Positions 1 to 10,267 are shown, counted from the first letter of the stretch. The stretch: 64,000 nt of DNA from Orientallactaga sibirica (GCA_036365145.1 JAEOAD010001365.1:766501-830500); one strand, 5' to 3'. Notes: generated by a model not told the origin, from the sequence alone. Translations and numbers: made by a program.

Positions 1-17
1 AAAAAGTTGTAAAAAGG

Positions 18-164
18 GCTGGGCGTGGTGGCGCACGTCTTTAATCCCAGCACACGGGAGGCAGAGGTAGGAGGATTGCCATGAGTTTGAGGCCACCCTG
101 AGACTACAGAGTGAATTCCAGGTCAGCCTGAGCTAGAGTGAAACCCTACCTTGAAAAAAAAAAA
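18..164 (+). mobile_element. B1 SINE, full length
   Basis: GGGCGTGGTGGCGCACG start, both Pol III box regions, A-rich tail. Flanked by the TSD AAAAAGTTGTAAAAAG (1-16 and 163-178). Confidence 0.92.
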
Positions 165-269
165 AAGTTGTAAAAAGAAAACAATAATAAAGTGTGATAC
201 TAAGACTTCAGACAAAAACAACGGCTCTCAATTGTTTTCACTGGTATCATCCCTGCCACCTTTTGTTTT

Positions 270-347
270 TGCAGTGTTGGGGCTTGAACCTAGGTCCTTG
301 TGCATGCTAGATAAACATTATACTGCTGAGCTACACCCCAGACTTTT
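270..347 (-). mobile_element. ID-like SINE fragment
   Basis: Reverse complement of an ID head: CTTGTGCATGCTAGATAA and ACTGCTGAGCTACACCCCA remain; diverged. Confidence 0.6.
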
Positions 348-374
348 AGTTTTATTTCAGTAAAAATATTCAGG

Positions 375-518
375 ACGGGCATTGTGGTGCAAATCTTTAA
401 TCCCAGCACTTGGGAGGTAGAGGTAGGATTGCCAAAAGTTCGAGACCACCCTGAGTCTACAGAGTGAATTCCAGGTCAGCCTGAGCTATATGAGACCCTA
501 CCTTGAACCCCCCCCCCA
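375..518 (+). mobile_element. B1 SINE
   Basis: Full-length but diverged B1 ending in a C/A-rich tail. Confidence 0.85.
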
Positions 519-527
519 AAAAATTCT

Positions 528-531
<4 letters not shown>

Positions 532-565
<34 letters not shown>
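532..565. repeat. (CA)n microsatellite
   Basis: Uninterrupted CA dinucleotides directly abutting the reverse A/T end of the next SINE. Confidence 0.95.
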
Positions 566-567
<2 letters not shown>

Positions 568-758
568 GGGGGAGGGAGAGAGAAAGAAGGGGTGTGTGGG
601 GAGAATGGGCATACCAGGGCCTCTTACTGCTGCAAACAAACTCTAGATGCATGTGCTACTTTGTGCTTCTGGCTCTATGTGGGTACTAGGGAATCAAACC
701 AAGGCCATCGGGCTTTGAAAGTAAGAACCTTTTAACTGTGGAGCCATCTCTCCAGACC
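566..758 (-). mobile_element. B2-like SINE
   Basis: Reverse-oriented copy: GAGAGA tail, body AATGGGCATACCAGGGCC, head AGCCATCTCTCCAGACC. Confidence 0.88.
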
Positions 759-789
759 AGTTTTTATTTTTTATTTTTTAAATTTTTAA

Positions 790-1036
790 AAATTATTTTA
801 TTTATTTTTGAGAGAGACAGAGACATACAGAGAGGAAGGAGGAGACAGAGAATGGGCGCGTCAGCAGTCTCAGCTGCTGAGAACGAAATCCAGATGTGTG
901 CGCCCCCTTGTGGTCAAGTGTGGCATTGTGCCCTTGCGTCACTGCATCTGGCTAAACATGGGACCTGGAGATTGGAACCGGGTTCTTAAGTTTAGCAGGC
1001 AGGCGCCTTAACCGCTAAGCCATCTCTCCAGCCCCA
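790..1036 (-). mobile_element. B2-like SINE, long form
   Basis: Long variant containing the CCCCTTGTGGTCAAGTGTGG block; ends at CCATCTCTCCAGCCCC. One copy of the B-box region. Confidence 0.88.
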
Positions 1037-1177
1037 GTTTTTATTTTTGAGAGGGTCTCACTAGTTGTTCAGGCTGGCCTTGAACTCATTCTGTAGCATA
1101 GACTGAATTTGCAACCCTCCTGACTCAGCCTCCTGAGTAGCTGGGATTGTAAGCCTGTGAAACTAGGCCTGGTCCTG
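1037..1177 (-). mobile_element. Old B1-type SINE
   Basis: Diverged; GAGTAGCTGGGATTGTAAGC and AGGCTGGCCTTGAACTC are recognisable. Confidence 0.65.
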
Positions 1178-1598
1178 TCACCTTTATTATCAGCCAACTG
1201 CTCTAAATGTATAGTTTTGGTCCTTGCTCTGGCACGTCACAGGCTACACACACTAGACTAATTTCTGCCTCTCCTTCCTCCCTCCATCCTGCTTATATAT
1301 GTGTATGACCTTGGTTAGCCACAGTGAGGGACAGAAGAGGCTGTACCCTGAGCTTGGAAGAGTCAAAATGCCAGATACAGAAAGAACACACTGGTTGCAG
1401 AGTGAAGAGTGGTCCAGAGGTCCCAATAGCAGGGAGGGAAGGGATGGGTGACAGAGGCAGAGGAGGGTTAATGGATGGACTACAGCAAAGGAAAAGGATG
1501 CAGAAGGCATTCAGAATGAGGCCCATAGCTACAGACCAAGGACCTGAGGCACAGGAGCTGACAACAGCTAGGAACAAGCTGGAGCCAAGTCATAGAAC
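1178..1598. other. Intron, no recognisable feature
   Basis: Single-copy-looking intronic DNA of Sipa1l3. Short frames here lack conserved motifs. Confidence 0.6.
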
Positions 1599-1611
1599 CT
1601 TGAATGCCAGA

Positions 1612-1810
1612 CTTTTTTTTTTTTTTAAGGAGAGAAAGGTGGCGGGGGGGGGGCAGAGAATGGGCACGCCAGGGCCTCCAGCCACTGCAAACAAACTCCA
1701 GATGAATGTGCCACCTTGTGCATCTGGCTTATGTGGGTCTTGAGGAAATGAACCTGGGTCCTTAGGCTTCCCAGGCAAGCACCTCAACTGCTGAGCCATC
1801 TCTCCAGCCT
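1612..1810 (-). mobile_element. B2-like SINE
   Basis: TSD TGAATGCCAGACTTTT at 1600-1615 and 1811-1826. Contains a G-run at 1643-1651. Confidence 0.93.
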
Positions 1811-2134
1811 GAATGCCAGACTTTTGAGGTTGGGATTATTCTCTGGGCATTAGGGAACCGTAAGAGGGCTTGGGAAGATCTCTCAGACTGCCAAGCTAGG
1901 GTTGGCCCCAAGGAGATAGGACTAAAAGTCAGAAAGATCATGAGAACAAGACAATGCTGATGGCCTGGTCTTCAGTTTATCTATGTAGGGTGGGGACAGA
2001 CTCTCATGTAGCTCAAACTGTCCACAGAGAGAGCTGACTAGCAATGCTAGGTGGGGGTGTGTGTGGCTCAAACATCGAGAAAATGGAAACCAAAGTTCCT
2101 GAGTCCACCTGGCCAGTTTAGCCCTAATTTTTAA

Positions 2135-2325
2135 TTTTTAATTCATTTGAGAGAGAGAGAGAGAAAAAAAAAAAAAAAAAAACATAGACACATACCAGGG
2201 CCTCTAGCCACTGCAAACAAACACCAGACACATGTGCCACCTTGTGCATCTGGCTTATGTGGGTACTGGGAAACTGAACCAAAGTCCTTAGGCTTTCTTT
2301 AACCGCTAAGCCATCTCTCCAGCCT
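2135..2325 (-). mobile_element. B2-like SINE (first of a stacked series)
   Basis: Flanked by TAGCCCTAATTTTTAA (2119-2134) and CGCCCTAATTTTTA (2327-2340). GA-repeat then A-run at 2166-2183. Confidence 0.9.
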
Positions 2326-2340
2326 TCGCCCTAATTTTTA

Positions 2341-2554
2341 AAAAGAATTTTTTTATCTATTTATTTGAGAAAGAGACCGATGGGGGGGGGGTGGAGGGGG
2401 AGAGGGAGAGAGAATGGGCTGCCAGCACTGCAAATGAACTCCAGACACACGTGCCACCTTATTCATCTGGCTCACGTGGGTCCTGGGGCATAGAATCTGG
2501 GTACTTTGGCTTTACAGGCAAGTGCCTTAACTACTAAAGCCATCTCCCCAGTCC
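2341..2554 (-). mobile_element. B2-like SINE (second of series)
   Basis: Begins in the TSD copy at 2327-2340 and ends before TAGCCCTATTTTT (2555). Has a G8 run. Confidence 0.9.
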
Positions 2555-2566
2555 TAGCCCTATTTT

Positions 2567-2888
2567 TTTTTCTAAGTAGGGTTTTGCTCTACTCCAGGGT
2601 GACCTGGAATTCACTATGTAGTTTTTTTTTTTTTTTTTTTTTTTTTGGTTTTGCGAGGTAGGGTCTCACTCTGGTCCAGGCTGACCTGGAATTAACTATG
2701 TAGTCTCAGGGTGGCCTCGAACTCTCGGTGATCCTCCTACCTCTGCCTCCCGAGTGCTGGGATTAAAGGCGTGCACCACCACGCCCGGCTTCACTATGTA
2801 GTCTTAGGGTGGGCTTGAATTCTTGGCAATACTCCTACCTCTGCCTCCTGTGTGATGGGAATAAAGGCTTGCACCACCACGCCTGGCT
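2567..2888 (-). mobile_element. B1 SINE split by another B1
   Basis: Outer copy: tail half 2567-2622, head half 2791-2888 ending ACCACGCCTGGCT. The inner B1 duplicated TTCACTATGTAG at the break (2610-2621 and 2791-2802). Confidence 0.92.
2622..2790 (-). mobile_element. B1 SINE, young subfamily, nested
   Basis: Near-consensus copy with a 24-T tail, TTTTGCGAGGTAGGGTCT and the diagnostic GGAATTAACTATG; inserted in the older B1. Confidence 0.95.
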
Positions 2889-2899
2889 CTAGCCCTAGT

Positions 2900-3052
2900 T
2901 AAAAAATATATATATTTTATTTATTTGAGGGAGAGAAAGAGGCAGAGAGAGAATAGGTAAACGAACTCCAGATGCATCTGGCTGGATCCTGGAGAACCGA
3001 ACCGGGATCCTTTGTCTTCGTAGGCAAACGCCTAAGCCATCTCTCCAACCCC
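2900..3052 (-). mobile_element. B2-like SINE, internally deleted
   Basis: Shorter than usual: the GCCAGGGCCTCTAGCCACTGC and CACCTTGTGCATC blocks are missing. Bounded by CTAGCCCTAG (2890) and TCTAGCCTTAATT (3053). Confidence 0.85.
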
Positions 3053-3062
3053 TCTAGCCTTA

Positions 3063-3220
3063 ATTTTTTTTTTTTTTTTTTTTTGAGGTAGGGTCTTATT
3101 CTGGCCCAGGCTGACCTGGAACTCACTATGGAGTCTCAGGGTGGCCTTGAACTCATGGTGATCCTCCTACCTCTGCTTCCTAAGTGCTGGGATTAAAGGC
3201 GTGGGACACCACGCCCAGCT
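3063..3220 (-). mobile_element. B1 SINE (last of stacked series)
   Basis: Full-length B1 between TCTAGCCTTAATTTTTT (3053) and CTAGCCCTAATTTTTAA (3221-3237), the far copy of the shared target. Confidence 0.92.
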
Positions 3221-3392
3221 CTAGCCCTAATTTTTAATGAGTGATATAGTCAACCCTTTGATGGTTGGCTACTGATCTTCAGAGTCCAGACGCCCAAAGA
3301 AGTGGACATAAAATTGTGGGGTGCCTTTCCTAGGAAGAAGGACCCAAAGCCTTCATCTGATTCTGTAATTTGAAAAGCAGGGGGATCCTAAC

Positions 3393-3530
3393 CTTTCAGG
3401 AGACGGCTTGTATCTGGCGTAGGTAGCTGAGCTTGGTGTGGAGAAGCTCCCAGAAGGCTGTCGATAGGGAGGAACTCTGTCGGCCCCTGCTGGTGATGCT
3501 GTATAAGGGGTTTCTGGGAAGCTGACCGGC
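3393..3530 (-). CDS. Sipa1l3: Sipa1l3 coding exon 10 (last one in window)
   Basis: This 138-bp exon encodes (R)PVSFPETPYTASPAGADR and VPPYRQPSGSFSTPSSATYA, RYKPSPE plus two bases of R. Acceptor gttattccag|GCCGGT; donor GAAAG|gttagg, a weaker donor with T at +3. The next exon, expected to start with the YTAAPHP region, lies left of base 1 because no matching sequence is found in 1-3392. Confidence 0.93.
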
Positions 3531-3805
3531 CTGGAATAACACAGGAGAGAGGAAGGAGGCAAGGTGATTAGGTCATCCCTACTGTGGAGAGGGACTTTCT
3601 CTCAGGTCCAATCATGCCCCTTCAGCTACCCAACCCTCAGATGGAGCACCAGCAGCTGAGTGAAGGGGCAGGAAGCAAGGGATAGCCTGACCCCTCTTCT
3701 ATTATTGCCCTCCATACTCAGCTTCTGTGACACGGAGGACAGTTTTTACCTCTCTCTGTGGACAAGATGTTCTGTGCCAGTTAGGTTCATTTTGGTAGAA
3801 AATTA
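3531..3805. other. Intron upstream of coding exon 10
   Basis: No repeat recognised; polypyrimidine tract of the acceptor lies just above 3531. Confidence 0.6.
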
Positions 3806-3809
3806 GTTT

Positions 3810-3882
3810 TGCAGTTCTAGGGATAATACCCAGGGCTACATGTATGCTAGGCAAGTTCTATAACTTGAGCCATCCCCTTAGC
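3810..3882 (-). mobile_element. ID-like SINE fragment
   Basis: GGATAATACCCAGGGC and TGCTAGGCAAGTTCT match a reversed ID head. Confidence 0.6.
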
Positions 3883-3890
3883 TTTTTTGA

Positions 3891-4048
3891 TTTATTTATT
3901 TTTTATTTTTCCGAGGTAGAGTCTCACTCTAGCTCAGGCTGACCTGGAATTCACTGTGGAGTCTCAGGGTGGCCTCGAACTCATGGCGATTCTCTTACCT
4001 CTGCCTCCCGAGTGCTGGGATTAAAGGCGTGCACCACCACGCCCGGCT
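3891..4048 (-). mobile_element. B1 SINE
   Basis: TSD GCTTTTTTGATTT at 3881 and 4050; head GCACCACCACGCCCGGCT intact. Confidence 0.93.
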
Positions 4049-4063
4049 TGCTTTTTTGATTTT

Positions 4064-4156
4064 TTTAGAGACAGGGTCTCATGTAGCTCAAACCAGCCTT
4101 GAACTCCTGATTCTCCCAAGTGCTGGGATTATAGGTGTGTGACACCATGTACAGTT
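4064..4156 (-). mobile_element. Old B1-type SINE fragment
   Basis: GAGACAGGGTCTCATGTAG and AGTGCTGGGATTATAGG retained; middle deleted. Confidence 0.65.
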
Positions 4157-4299
4157 TATGCTGTAAGTTAAACACCATCACTATTAAACAAAGTCCATGA
4201 GGTGACCACCAGTCCCAAGGGCTAGACAGGGGCAGTGACAGTCATCTGTGGGTTTCTCTCCTTCCCTTGGAAGCCAGGCCCATCACCTTTGAAAAGATC

Positions 4300-4434
4300 T
4301 TATCTTTTCTTTCTTTTATTTGCTTTTCGAGGTATGGTCTCACTTTAGCCTAGGCTGACCTGGAATCCACTCTGTATTCTCAGGGTGGCCTCGAACTCAT
4401 GGTGACCCTCCTACCTCTGCCTCTCGAGTGCCCA
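4300..4434 (-). mobile_element. B1 SINE, 5' truncated
   Basis: Stops at TCTCGAGTGCCCAG, lacking the B1 head. Flanked by TTTGAAAAGATC (4287 and 4436), so truncation happened at insertion. Confidence 0.85.
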
Positions 4435-4711
4435 GTTTTGAAAAGATCATTTCTAACTTTACACAGTGGTAACATCCTGTGTCTGAGTCTTTAGGCTCTC
4501 AAACATGGGGCCTTAGCTGATGAAAGATTAAGGAAGAAGAAGCGGAGAGAGAGAGAGAAGGGAAGAAAAAAAGGGGTGAGTGGGTTAGGACTGAGGGAGA
4601 CAGAGGAATAAGAGGCAGAATTACAGAGCAGAAGAAGAAACGAGAGAAGGGAAGATAAATGGGTATGGGCAGGGGAGATAAGATTGTGGAGGTGCCCCTC
4701 TGGGGCCTTAC

Positions 4712-4963
4712 CTCTTGCTGTGCAGTGGCTGGGATTCACGGAAGGGGACCATGGGGGCCTGCTTCGGGGGCCGGCTCAGGGACTGCATGTGGCCAGGGGT
4801 GGCAGGAGCAGCCCACTTAGAGGTTGGCAGAGAGTTATGGGATGCAGGCCCACTCCACTGCCAGGGAGCATTGCTGCGGTAGGGGGGCCGGCCCCCAGGG
4901 GTGGTGCTTTCTGAGTCAGTCTTGGGCTCTGAGGTATTCATGTCATAAGTCTCTGGCCAACCC
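4712..4963 (-). CDS. Sipa1l3: Sipa1l3 coding exon 9
   Basis: This 252-bp exon encodes (R)GWPETYDMNTSEPKTDSEST, the Pro/Ser-rich PGGRPPYRSNAPWQWSGP, and PMVPFRESQPLHSKR. Acceptor gttcttccag|GGGTTG; donor AGCAAGAG|gtaagg. A B2-like SINE begins 33 bp upstream of the acceptor. A possible branch point (TTATTAAC on the minus strand, plus-strand 4980-4987) remains between SINE and exon. Confidence 0.95.
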
Positions 4964-4996
4964 CTGGAAGAACAACTTTGTTAATAAGAAAGTCTA

Positions 4997-5204
4997 GGGC
5001 TGGAGAGATAGATCAGTGATTAAGGTGCTTGCTTGCAAAGCCTAAGGACCTGAGTTCAATTCCCCAGTACCCATGTAAAGTCAGATGCATAAGGTGGCGC
5101 ATACATCTGGTTTCATTTGCAGTGGCTAGAGGTTCCTGTGCATCCATTCTATCTTCCTCTTCCCCCCTCTCAAATAAATACATAAACAAAATATTTTTTT
5201 AAAA
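4997..5204 (+). mobile_element. B2-like SINE close to a splice acceptor
   Basis: GGGCTGGAGAGATAGATC head to CTCAAATAAATACATAAAC tail. TSD AAGAAAGTCTAG / AAGAAAGCCTAG (4986, 5206). Antisense to Sipa1l3, 33 bp upstream of the exon 9 acceptor. Confidence 0.93.
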
Positions 5205-5217
5205 AAAGAAAGCCTAG

Positions 5218-6589
5218 GCCCACAAACACATGTGCTTGCCGCTGAGGAGGGACTAGCTACCTTGTTTACACTGGTCCAGATCTGAACTAAAATGGTGTAT
5301 TTTAAAGCTGAGCAGCATCCTTTAAATTAGGGCCTAAAACTTACCACTCTGAGTCTAGGACAGGGCCCAACACAGGGCTGCAACTGCCAGGCCTGTCTCC
5401 TTTATCCTTCTCCCCTCCTCCTAGGCTGGGCTTTCTGATCCCTCCCTCCAGCTTGGCCCAAGTCTCTAGCCAATCAATACCCTCCATGCACCAGCTGGGC
5501 CTGCCTTAGCAGTACTCAGGGCTGGAAAGGCGTATGCCCTTAAAATCAAAAGACAGTCTCTGCCTTGTTCCCAAGAATCTCTAAGACTGCTGGAAGAGGA
5601 ACAGGTGACCTACTTCACAAGGTGTTTTTTTTTAAAAGCTACAAAACCCAAAACCTTGAAATAGATGTAGAACAGTGTGTGACTCCCCTGAGACTAGTTG
5701 GCTCACACCCCACAGAGCAATGATCCTGGTTTATAGGGCTGGGGATACCAGAGGCTGGGCTGGCAGCTTTGCTGCAGTGCACCTATAGTGAAAAATGCGA
5801 GGAAGGGCTGTGCTTAGGAAACCCACCTCTCAGAGCAGTAAAGGCTGAGCTCTGAGGAGCAGGCCTAGAGGCTCCCAGGTCCCACCAGGCCATTCTAAAG
5901 TCCTTTAGAGCAAGTCATGTCTGACCTGGAGCCATTGGCAGAAGTCCTGAGGAAGTGATTTGGTCTTGGTCCCTTCAGTGGCAATAGGCAGAACTGAAAT
6001 TCAGCAGGCCCTGGGGACTGGTAAGTGTCCAAGCCTCACCAGGCACCAGGTGGAGAACAATAAAGGCACAAATGTCTGACAGAGCCAGCAGATGAGTTAA
6101 GTAAGCAAAAGCTGGGGAAGGTCCTACTGTCCTTTCCATGATACCCCCTTCTTCTGAGAGCTGCTGTGTACTCTCAACAGGGTAGACCCCATTTTTTGGC
6201 TCCATGTATGAACATGTGACTCAGGCATGACCAATCTGAAATTCCTTTCCCTCTGGACATAGTAACTAGGGCAGGATCATGAAAGGCCCAAAGAAGGCCC
6301 ATCAGAGCAATGAGAGCAATTGGGAAAACACTTCTGGAATTGTTGGGGGTAAAGATCTATTTCCGCTGGGGAGACCTAGTTAAAGCTATGTTCCCTTGGG
6401 GTGGGAGACTGCCTGAGAATGACAGCAACCAGGTGACATAGATAAAGCCCTGAGGAGAGTGTCTGAGACCTGGGACATGGCCATCCCTAGTCTGGTCCTG
6501 TTTTCTAGTCCTGGCAGGTATGTGGCCCTTTGCTTTACTGTGTCTGAGTTGGTTCTGGTGTTGGTACCTGCAATCCTGATCAGTACATC
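5218..6589. other. Intron, mostly single-copy
   Basis: Largest SINE-free stretch between exons 8 and 9. A patch at 6207-6340 (GAACATGTGACTCAGGC) resembles an old mammalian interspersed repeat, class not assigned. No coding frame of note. Confidence 0.5.
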
Positions 6590-6664
6590 CATTGTCTATC
6601 AATAAATTGAGGCACAGGGAAGTTCAGTAACCAGGCCAAGGCCACACAGCCAGAAATAGGTAGA
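6590..6664 (+). mobile_element. MIR fragment
   Basis: TTGAGGCACAGGGAAGTTCA and AAGGCCACACAGCCAGAA are the MIR core/3' region. Confidence 0.8.
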
Positions 6665-6671
6665 AAATGGA

Positions 6672-6855
6672 TCTAGCCAGGGGTGGTGGTGCACACCTTT
6701 AATCCCAGTACTCAGGAGCAGAGGTAGGAGGATCACCATGAGCTTGAGGCCATCCTGAGACTACATAGCAAATTCCAGGTCAGCCTGGGCTAGAGTGAGA
6801 CCCTACCTCAGAAAACAAACAAACAAACAAACAAACAAACAAACAAAAAAAAAAT
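6672..6855 (+). mobile_element. B1 SINE with (AAAC)n tail
   Basis: TSD AAAATGGATCTA (6665, 6860). Tail is an (AAAC)n repeat at about 6814-6845. Confidence 0.92.
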
Positions 6856-7179
6856 AAAAGAAAATGGATCTAAATTGACTCCAAAGTCTACAATTTTTAC
6901 CACCATGCACACTAACTCACTGTGCAGTACTTTGGGAGCCAGTGGGTAGATGTCTCTGGGCAACACTACTCATTCATTTTGAAAGTAACGTAAGTGTTTT
7001 ACAGGGAAGAGACAAGAGTTCCTGGACATGTGGCCAGTTCAGATCCCAATCATTACCCTGTATGTGGCTCTGGACAGGTTTCCTGACCATGAGGAGGTTG
7101 GTAGCTGTGAGCATTCTGCAAGCACTAGCAAACAGGCTGGCAAGTGCCAGGTGCTTCACCAATAGGTGCTGACTTTAAC

Positions 7180-7300
7180 ACCTTCTCCAGGTCAGTCTTG
7201 AACTCCATGTATAGCCAGGCAGAACTTGAACTTGTAGCCTCACTGTCTCAACCTCACAAGTAGCTGGGATTATAGGCCTCCACTACCCAGACACAGCTTC
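7180..7300 (-). mobile_element. Old B1-type SINE fragment
   Basis: CAAGTAGCTGGGATTATAGG and GTCAGTCTTGAACTCC remain. Confidence 0.6.
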
Positions 7301-7382
7301 ACTGGTTTTCCACGGGTATGACCCCATGGTTGTGTAGTTCTGGGGGGATTGAGCTTTCTGCTCCTGTATTGAAAAGGTAACA

Positions 7383-7597
7383 AAAACTGCTCAGTGGGTA
7401 GAGTGCTTGTCTTGTAGTCACAAAACCCTAAATTTGATTCCCAGTACCACATAAAACTGGGCGTGGTGGCACATGCATGTAATTGTAGCACTAAGGAAGT
7501 AGAACCAGGAGAATCAGAAGTTCAGTGCCATCCTTGGCTACACAGTGAATTCGAGACCAGCTTGGGTTAGATGAAATCCTGCTTCAAAAAACAAAAT
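7383..7597 (+). mobile_element. B4 element (ID head fused to B1)
   Basis: ID part (GCTCAGTGGGTAGAGTGCTT, 7390-7455) runs directly into a B1 body (AACTGGGCGTGGTGGCACAT) with a common A-rich end. Confidence 0.8.
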
Positions 7598-8037
7598 CTG
7601 CCCAACATCTGATGAGACCCACCAACAAGGAGATTGGGTTCCCTGGCCAGTGGCCTTACAGAACAGCAGAGTGATAGTTCTGTTCTTCAGCCAACAGAGT
7701 AGTGAGCAGAACTTGTTCATTTGGTCGCTGCCCCTCTGGCCTGACTCTCCAGAGCCAAAGAGCACAGTTTCTCCTTTGCTTCCGTTGTCCCACGCAGCCT
7801 CTCTCAAGCTCCCTGGGCTTTGGAGTCAGGCACGGGAGAACTTGGGGACCATGACAACATGAGCAAGTGTCATGTATACAGAGCACAGGAGGCACCTGAA
7901 TCCTTGCCCAAGGAGCACTGCCACAGGGAGCTTATTTGTGGGACTCTCTCTGGGACATTGGTCCCTGTAGAGGTTTGAGTTTCATGGAAGCAGAGAGGGA
8001 AGGCTTAGGAGGAGGGCTGAGCAAAAATCTTGGGATT
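7598..8037. other. Intron, no recognisable feature
   Basis: Single-copy-looking sequence; open frames on both strands here share no conserved motif. Confidence 0.55.
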
Positions 8038-8185
8038 TAAGTTGGTATGGTAACACATGCCTGTAAATCCTAACACTTAGAAGGTTGAAGCAGGAGGATC
8101 AGGAGTTCAAGTCCATACATGGCTACAGCAAGTTGAAGGCCAGTCTGGATAACATGAGACCCTGTCTCAAAAAACCAAAAGAAAA
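8038..8185 (+). mobile_element. Old B1-type SINE
   Basis: GGTATGGTAACACATGCCTG to GACCCTGTCTCAAAAAACC; about the age of the B4 layer. Confidence 0.75.
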
Positions 8186-8690
8186 AGAAAATCCTAGAGT
8201 TTGTTAGATGTCCTGAGGTCGAGGAGCCCAGGGCAAGGGTAGGAGCGGCCAAGCCCTTGCTTTGAATGTCTAAGCATTCCCAGAATTGTGGAAACAGAGC
8301 AGTCTTCTTTGCATGCCCACAGCCCTCAATGGCTCTTAGAGGACAGAGAGCACAACAGAAACAGGCAGATTTGGTTGTGACTATTGCTTTGCTACTTACT
8401 AGCTGTACAATTCTACAAACATAGACTGCCCACTCTTGACCTTGGTTTTCTCTGTAAGGGGAGCCAGGTGATGTCACTATAGCACTCAGGACCATCTCAA
8501 TTCCTATTCTACACAGAGACTTTCTAAGGTCTGTCAACAAGCTAAAGCCTTCATTACCACCTTCAGGCCTTCAGTCCTGTTACACAGTGTTATCCTTTAG
8601 CTTCCTCAGGCCCAATGTCTCAGTATGTTTAGAGTCCTATAGGTCAAGTGCTGGCCTAGTGGCTTTACATGCTTTCCCTCCCTTCCTCCC
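8186..8690. other. Intron, no recognisable feature
   Basis: Ends with a TCCC/TTCC pyrimidine patch (8672-8698) next to the following SINE. Confidence 0.55.
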
Positions 8691-8698
8691 TCCCTTCC

Positions 8699-8906
8699 TT
8701 TATAAATATTTTTATTTATTTGTGGAAGAGAGAAGCAGAGAAAGAGGCAGATAGAGAGAGAATGGGCATGCCAGGGCATCTAGTCACTGCAAACGAACTC
8801 CAGACCCATGTACCACCGTGTGCATCTGGCTTACATGGGTACTGGGGAATCAAACCTGGGTCCTTAAGGCGAATGCCTTACCTGCTAAGCCATCTCTCCA
8901 GCCCCC
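8699..8906 (-). mobile_element. B2-like SINE
   Basis: ATTTATTTGTGGAAGAGAG tail, GGCATGCCAGGGCATC body, CCATCTCTCCAGCCCC head. Confidence 0.92.
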
Positions 8907-8954
8907 ACACATGCTCTACTTTCTTCAAGGTCACAGCCACTTTGGTGGAAAGGA

Positions 8955-9046
8955 TTTTTATCCTCCCTGATTTCATTTTATGAACAAAGAAACTGAGGCA
9001 CAAGGCAGTAAAGCTCCTTGACCAGGACCATAGTTAACAGGATTGG
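8955..9046 (+). mobile_element. MIR fragment
   Basis: AAAGAAACTGAGGCACAAGG followed by TTGACCAGGACCATAGTTAA, matching MIR 3' core. Confidence 0.7.
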
Positions 9047-9122
9047 AGTGGGCTCAGAGTAGAGCACGTGTTTATTATGCAAAAAACCTTGGACTCCATC
9101 TCCAGCACCACAGCCCCCAAAA
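9047..9122 (+). mobile_element. ID-like SINE
   Basis: GGCTCAGAGTAGAGCACGTG and CCATCTCCAGCACC in forward orientation, A-rich end. Confidence 0.6.
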
Positions 9123-9549
9123 AGGAGGGGAGAAGAGCTGGGATTCAAATCAAGTATCCTTACTACAGAGCCCGGCTCCCCACTTATGCTCTGTGAAATA
9201 ATCTTATTTATTTGCTTACTGTTTGTGTCCTCTATGCCACAACATTTGCAATAGGAGGATCCTGACTAACAAAGTGACAGTTTTCTAAAAAGTCATACCT
9301 ATAATATATAGTGAACAATTAACAAAGACTGGATAGTTGTTACTAAGGAATACTGTTTAATTTTCTATGTATGACAATATAAAGGTCCTTACTGTGTAGA
9401 AATATCTTCTAAGGGTTGGAACTGTTTTGGATAATCTAAGGTAGGGTGGGCTAGTGGGGGATATAGAGCTTAAGAGAATAAAAAAACCTGGCCACATATG
9501 ATGAATGCTGAAACTGGGATTCAGTATGTTCACCTCTTGGAATCCCCAA
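9123..9549. other. Intron, no recognisable feature
   Basis: AT-rich; nothing identified. Confidence 0.5.
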
Positions 9550-9876
9550 GGCATTGGTTTTAGGACACCCATGGACACCAAAATCTGAAGATGTTCAAGT
9601 GTCTTACATCAAATGGCTTACTAATTGCATAGAACCTCCCCACATCCTGTATCCTTTATGCCATCAAGATGACTTATAATACTTTACTCCAAGATAAATG
9701 CTATGTAACTAGTTGTTCTATTATGTTGCTTATGGAATATGACAAGAAAAAAGTTTATACATATTTAGTACAGATACAACTCCCTCACACCAGTCTCAAT
9801 GTATAGTTAGGAGAGTATACAAGTGCAAGTATCACATGTGGGGAACCTGCAGATATGGAGAGTTAACTGTACATTT
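9550..9876. mobile_element. MER2-like DNA transposon fossil (Tigger group)
   Basis: GGACACCCATGGACACCAAA, TGCTATGTAACTAGTTGTTC, TGACAAGAAAAAAGTTTATAC and GATATGGAGAGTTAACTGTA follow in the order expected for the non-autonomous Tigger element MER2. Identification is from memory of the family consensus. Confidence 0.65.
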
Positions 9877-9909
9877 TCATTATGTTTAGAATGTTCCATT
9901 AAAAAAAAC

Positions 9910-10080
9910 AAAAACAGGAAGCCAGGTGTGGTGGTGCACACCTTTAATCCCAGCACTCGGGAGGCAGAGGTAGGTGGATCTTCATGAATTTGAGGCTACC
10001 CTGGGACTACATAGTGAATTCCAGGTCAGCCTGGACTAGATCGAGACTCTACTTCAAAAAACCAAAACAAACAAACAAAC
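9910..10080 (+). mobile_element. B1 SINE with (AAAC)n tail
   Basis: Full length with several substitutions; CAAACAAACAAAC tail. Confidence 0.9.
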
Positions 10081-10097
10081 AACAACAGCAACAAACA

Positions 10098-10267
10098 GGG
10101 CTGGATGTGGTTGTGCACATTAATCCCTGCACTCAAGAAGCAGAGGTAGGAGGATAGCCGTAAGTGTGAGGCCAGCTTGGGACTAGTCCTAGGTCAACCT
10201 GGGCTAGAGTAAGAGCCTACCTCAACAAACAAACAAACAAACAAACAAACAAACAAACAAACAAACC
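10098..10267 (+). mobile_element. B1 SINE, internally shortened, (CAAA)n tail
   Basis: Lost part of the internal duplication (GACTAGTCCTAGGTCAACC). Ten CAAA units at about 10226-10266. Confidence 0.85.

Noticed and set aside
1324..1743. 139-codon open frame on the plus strand
   Set aside because: Its C-terminal half is a reversed B2-like SINE and its first half has no conserved motif or splice context.
8070..8540. 156-codon open frame on the minus strand
   Set aside because: Part of it lies in an old B1 (8038-8185) read in antisense; the rest has no recognisable domain.
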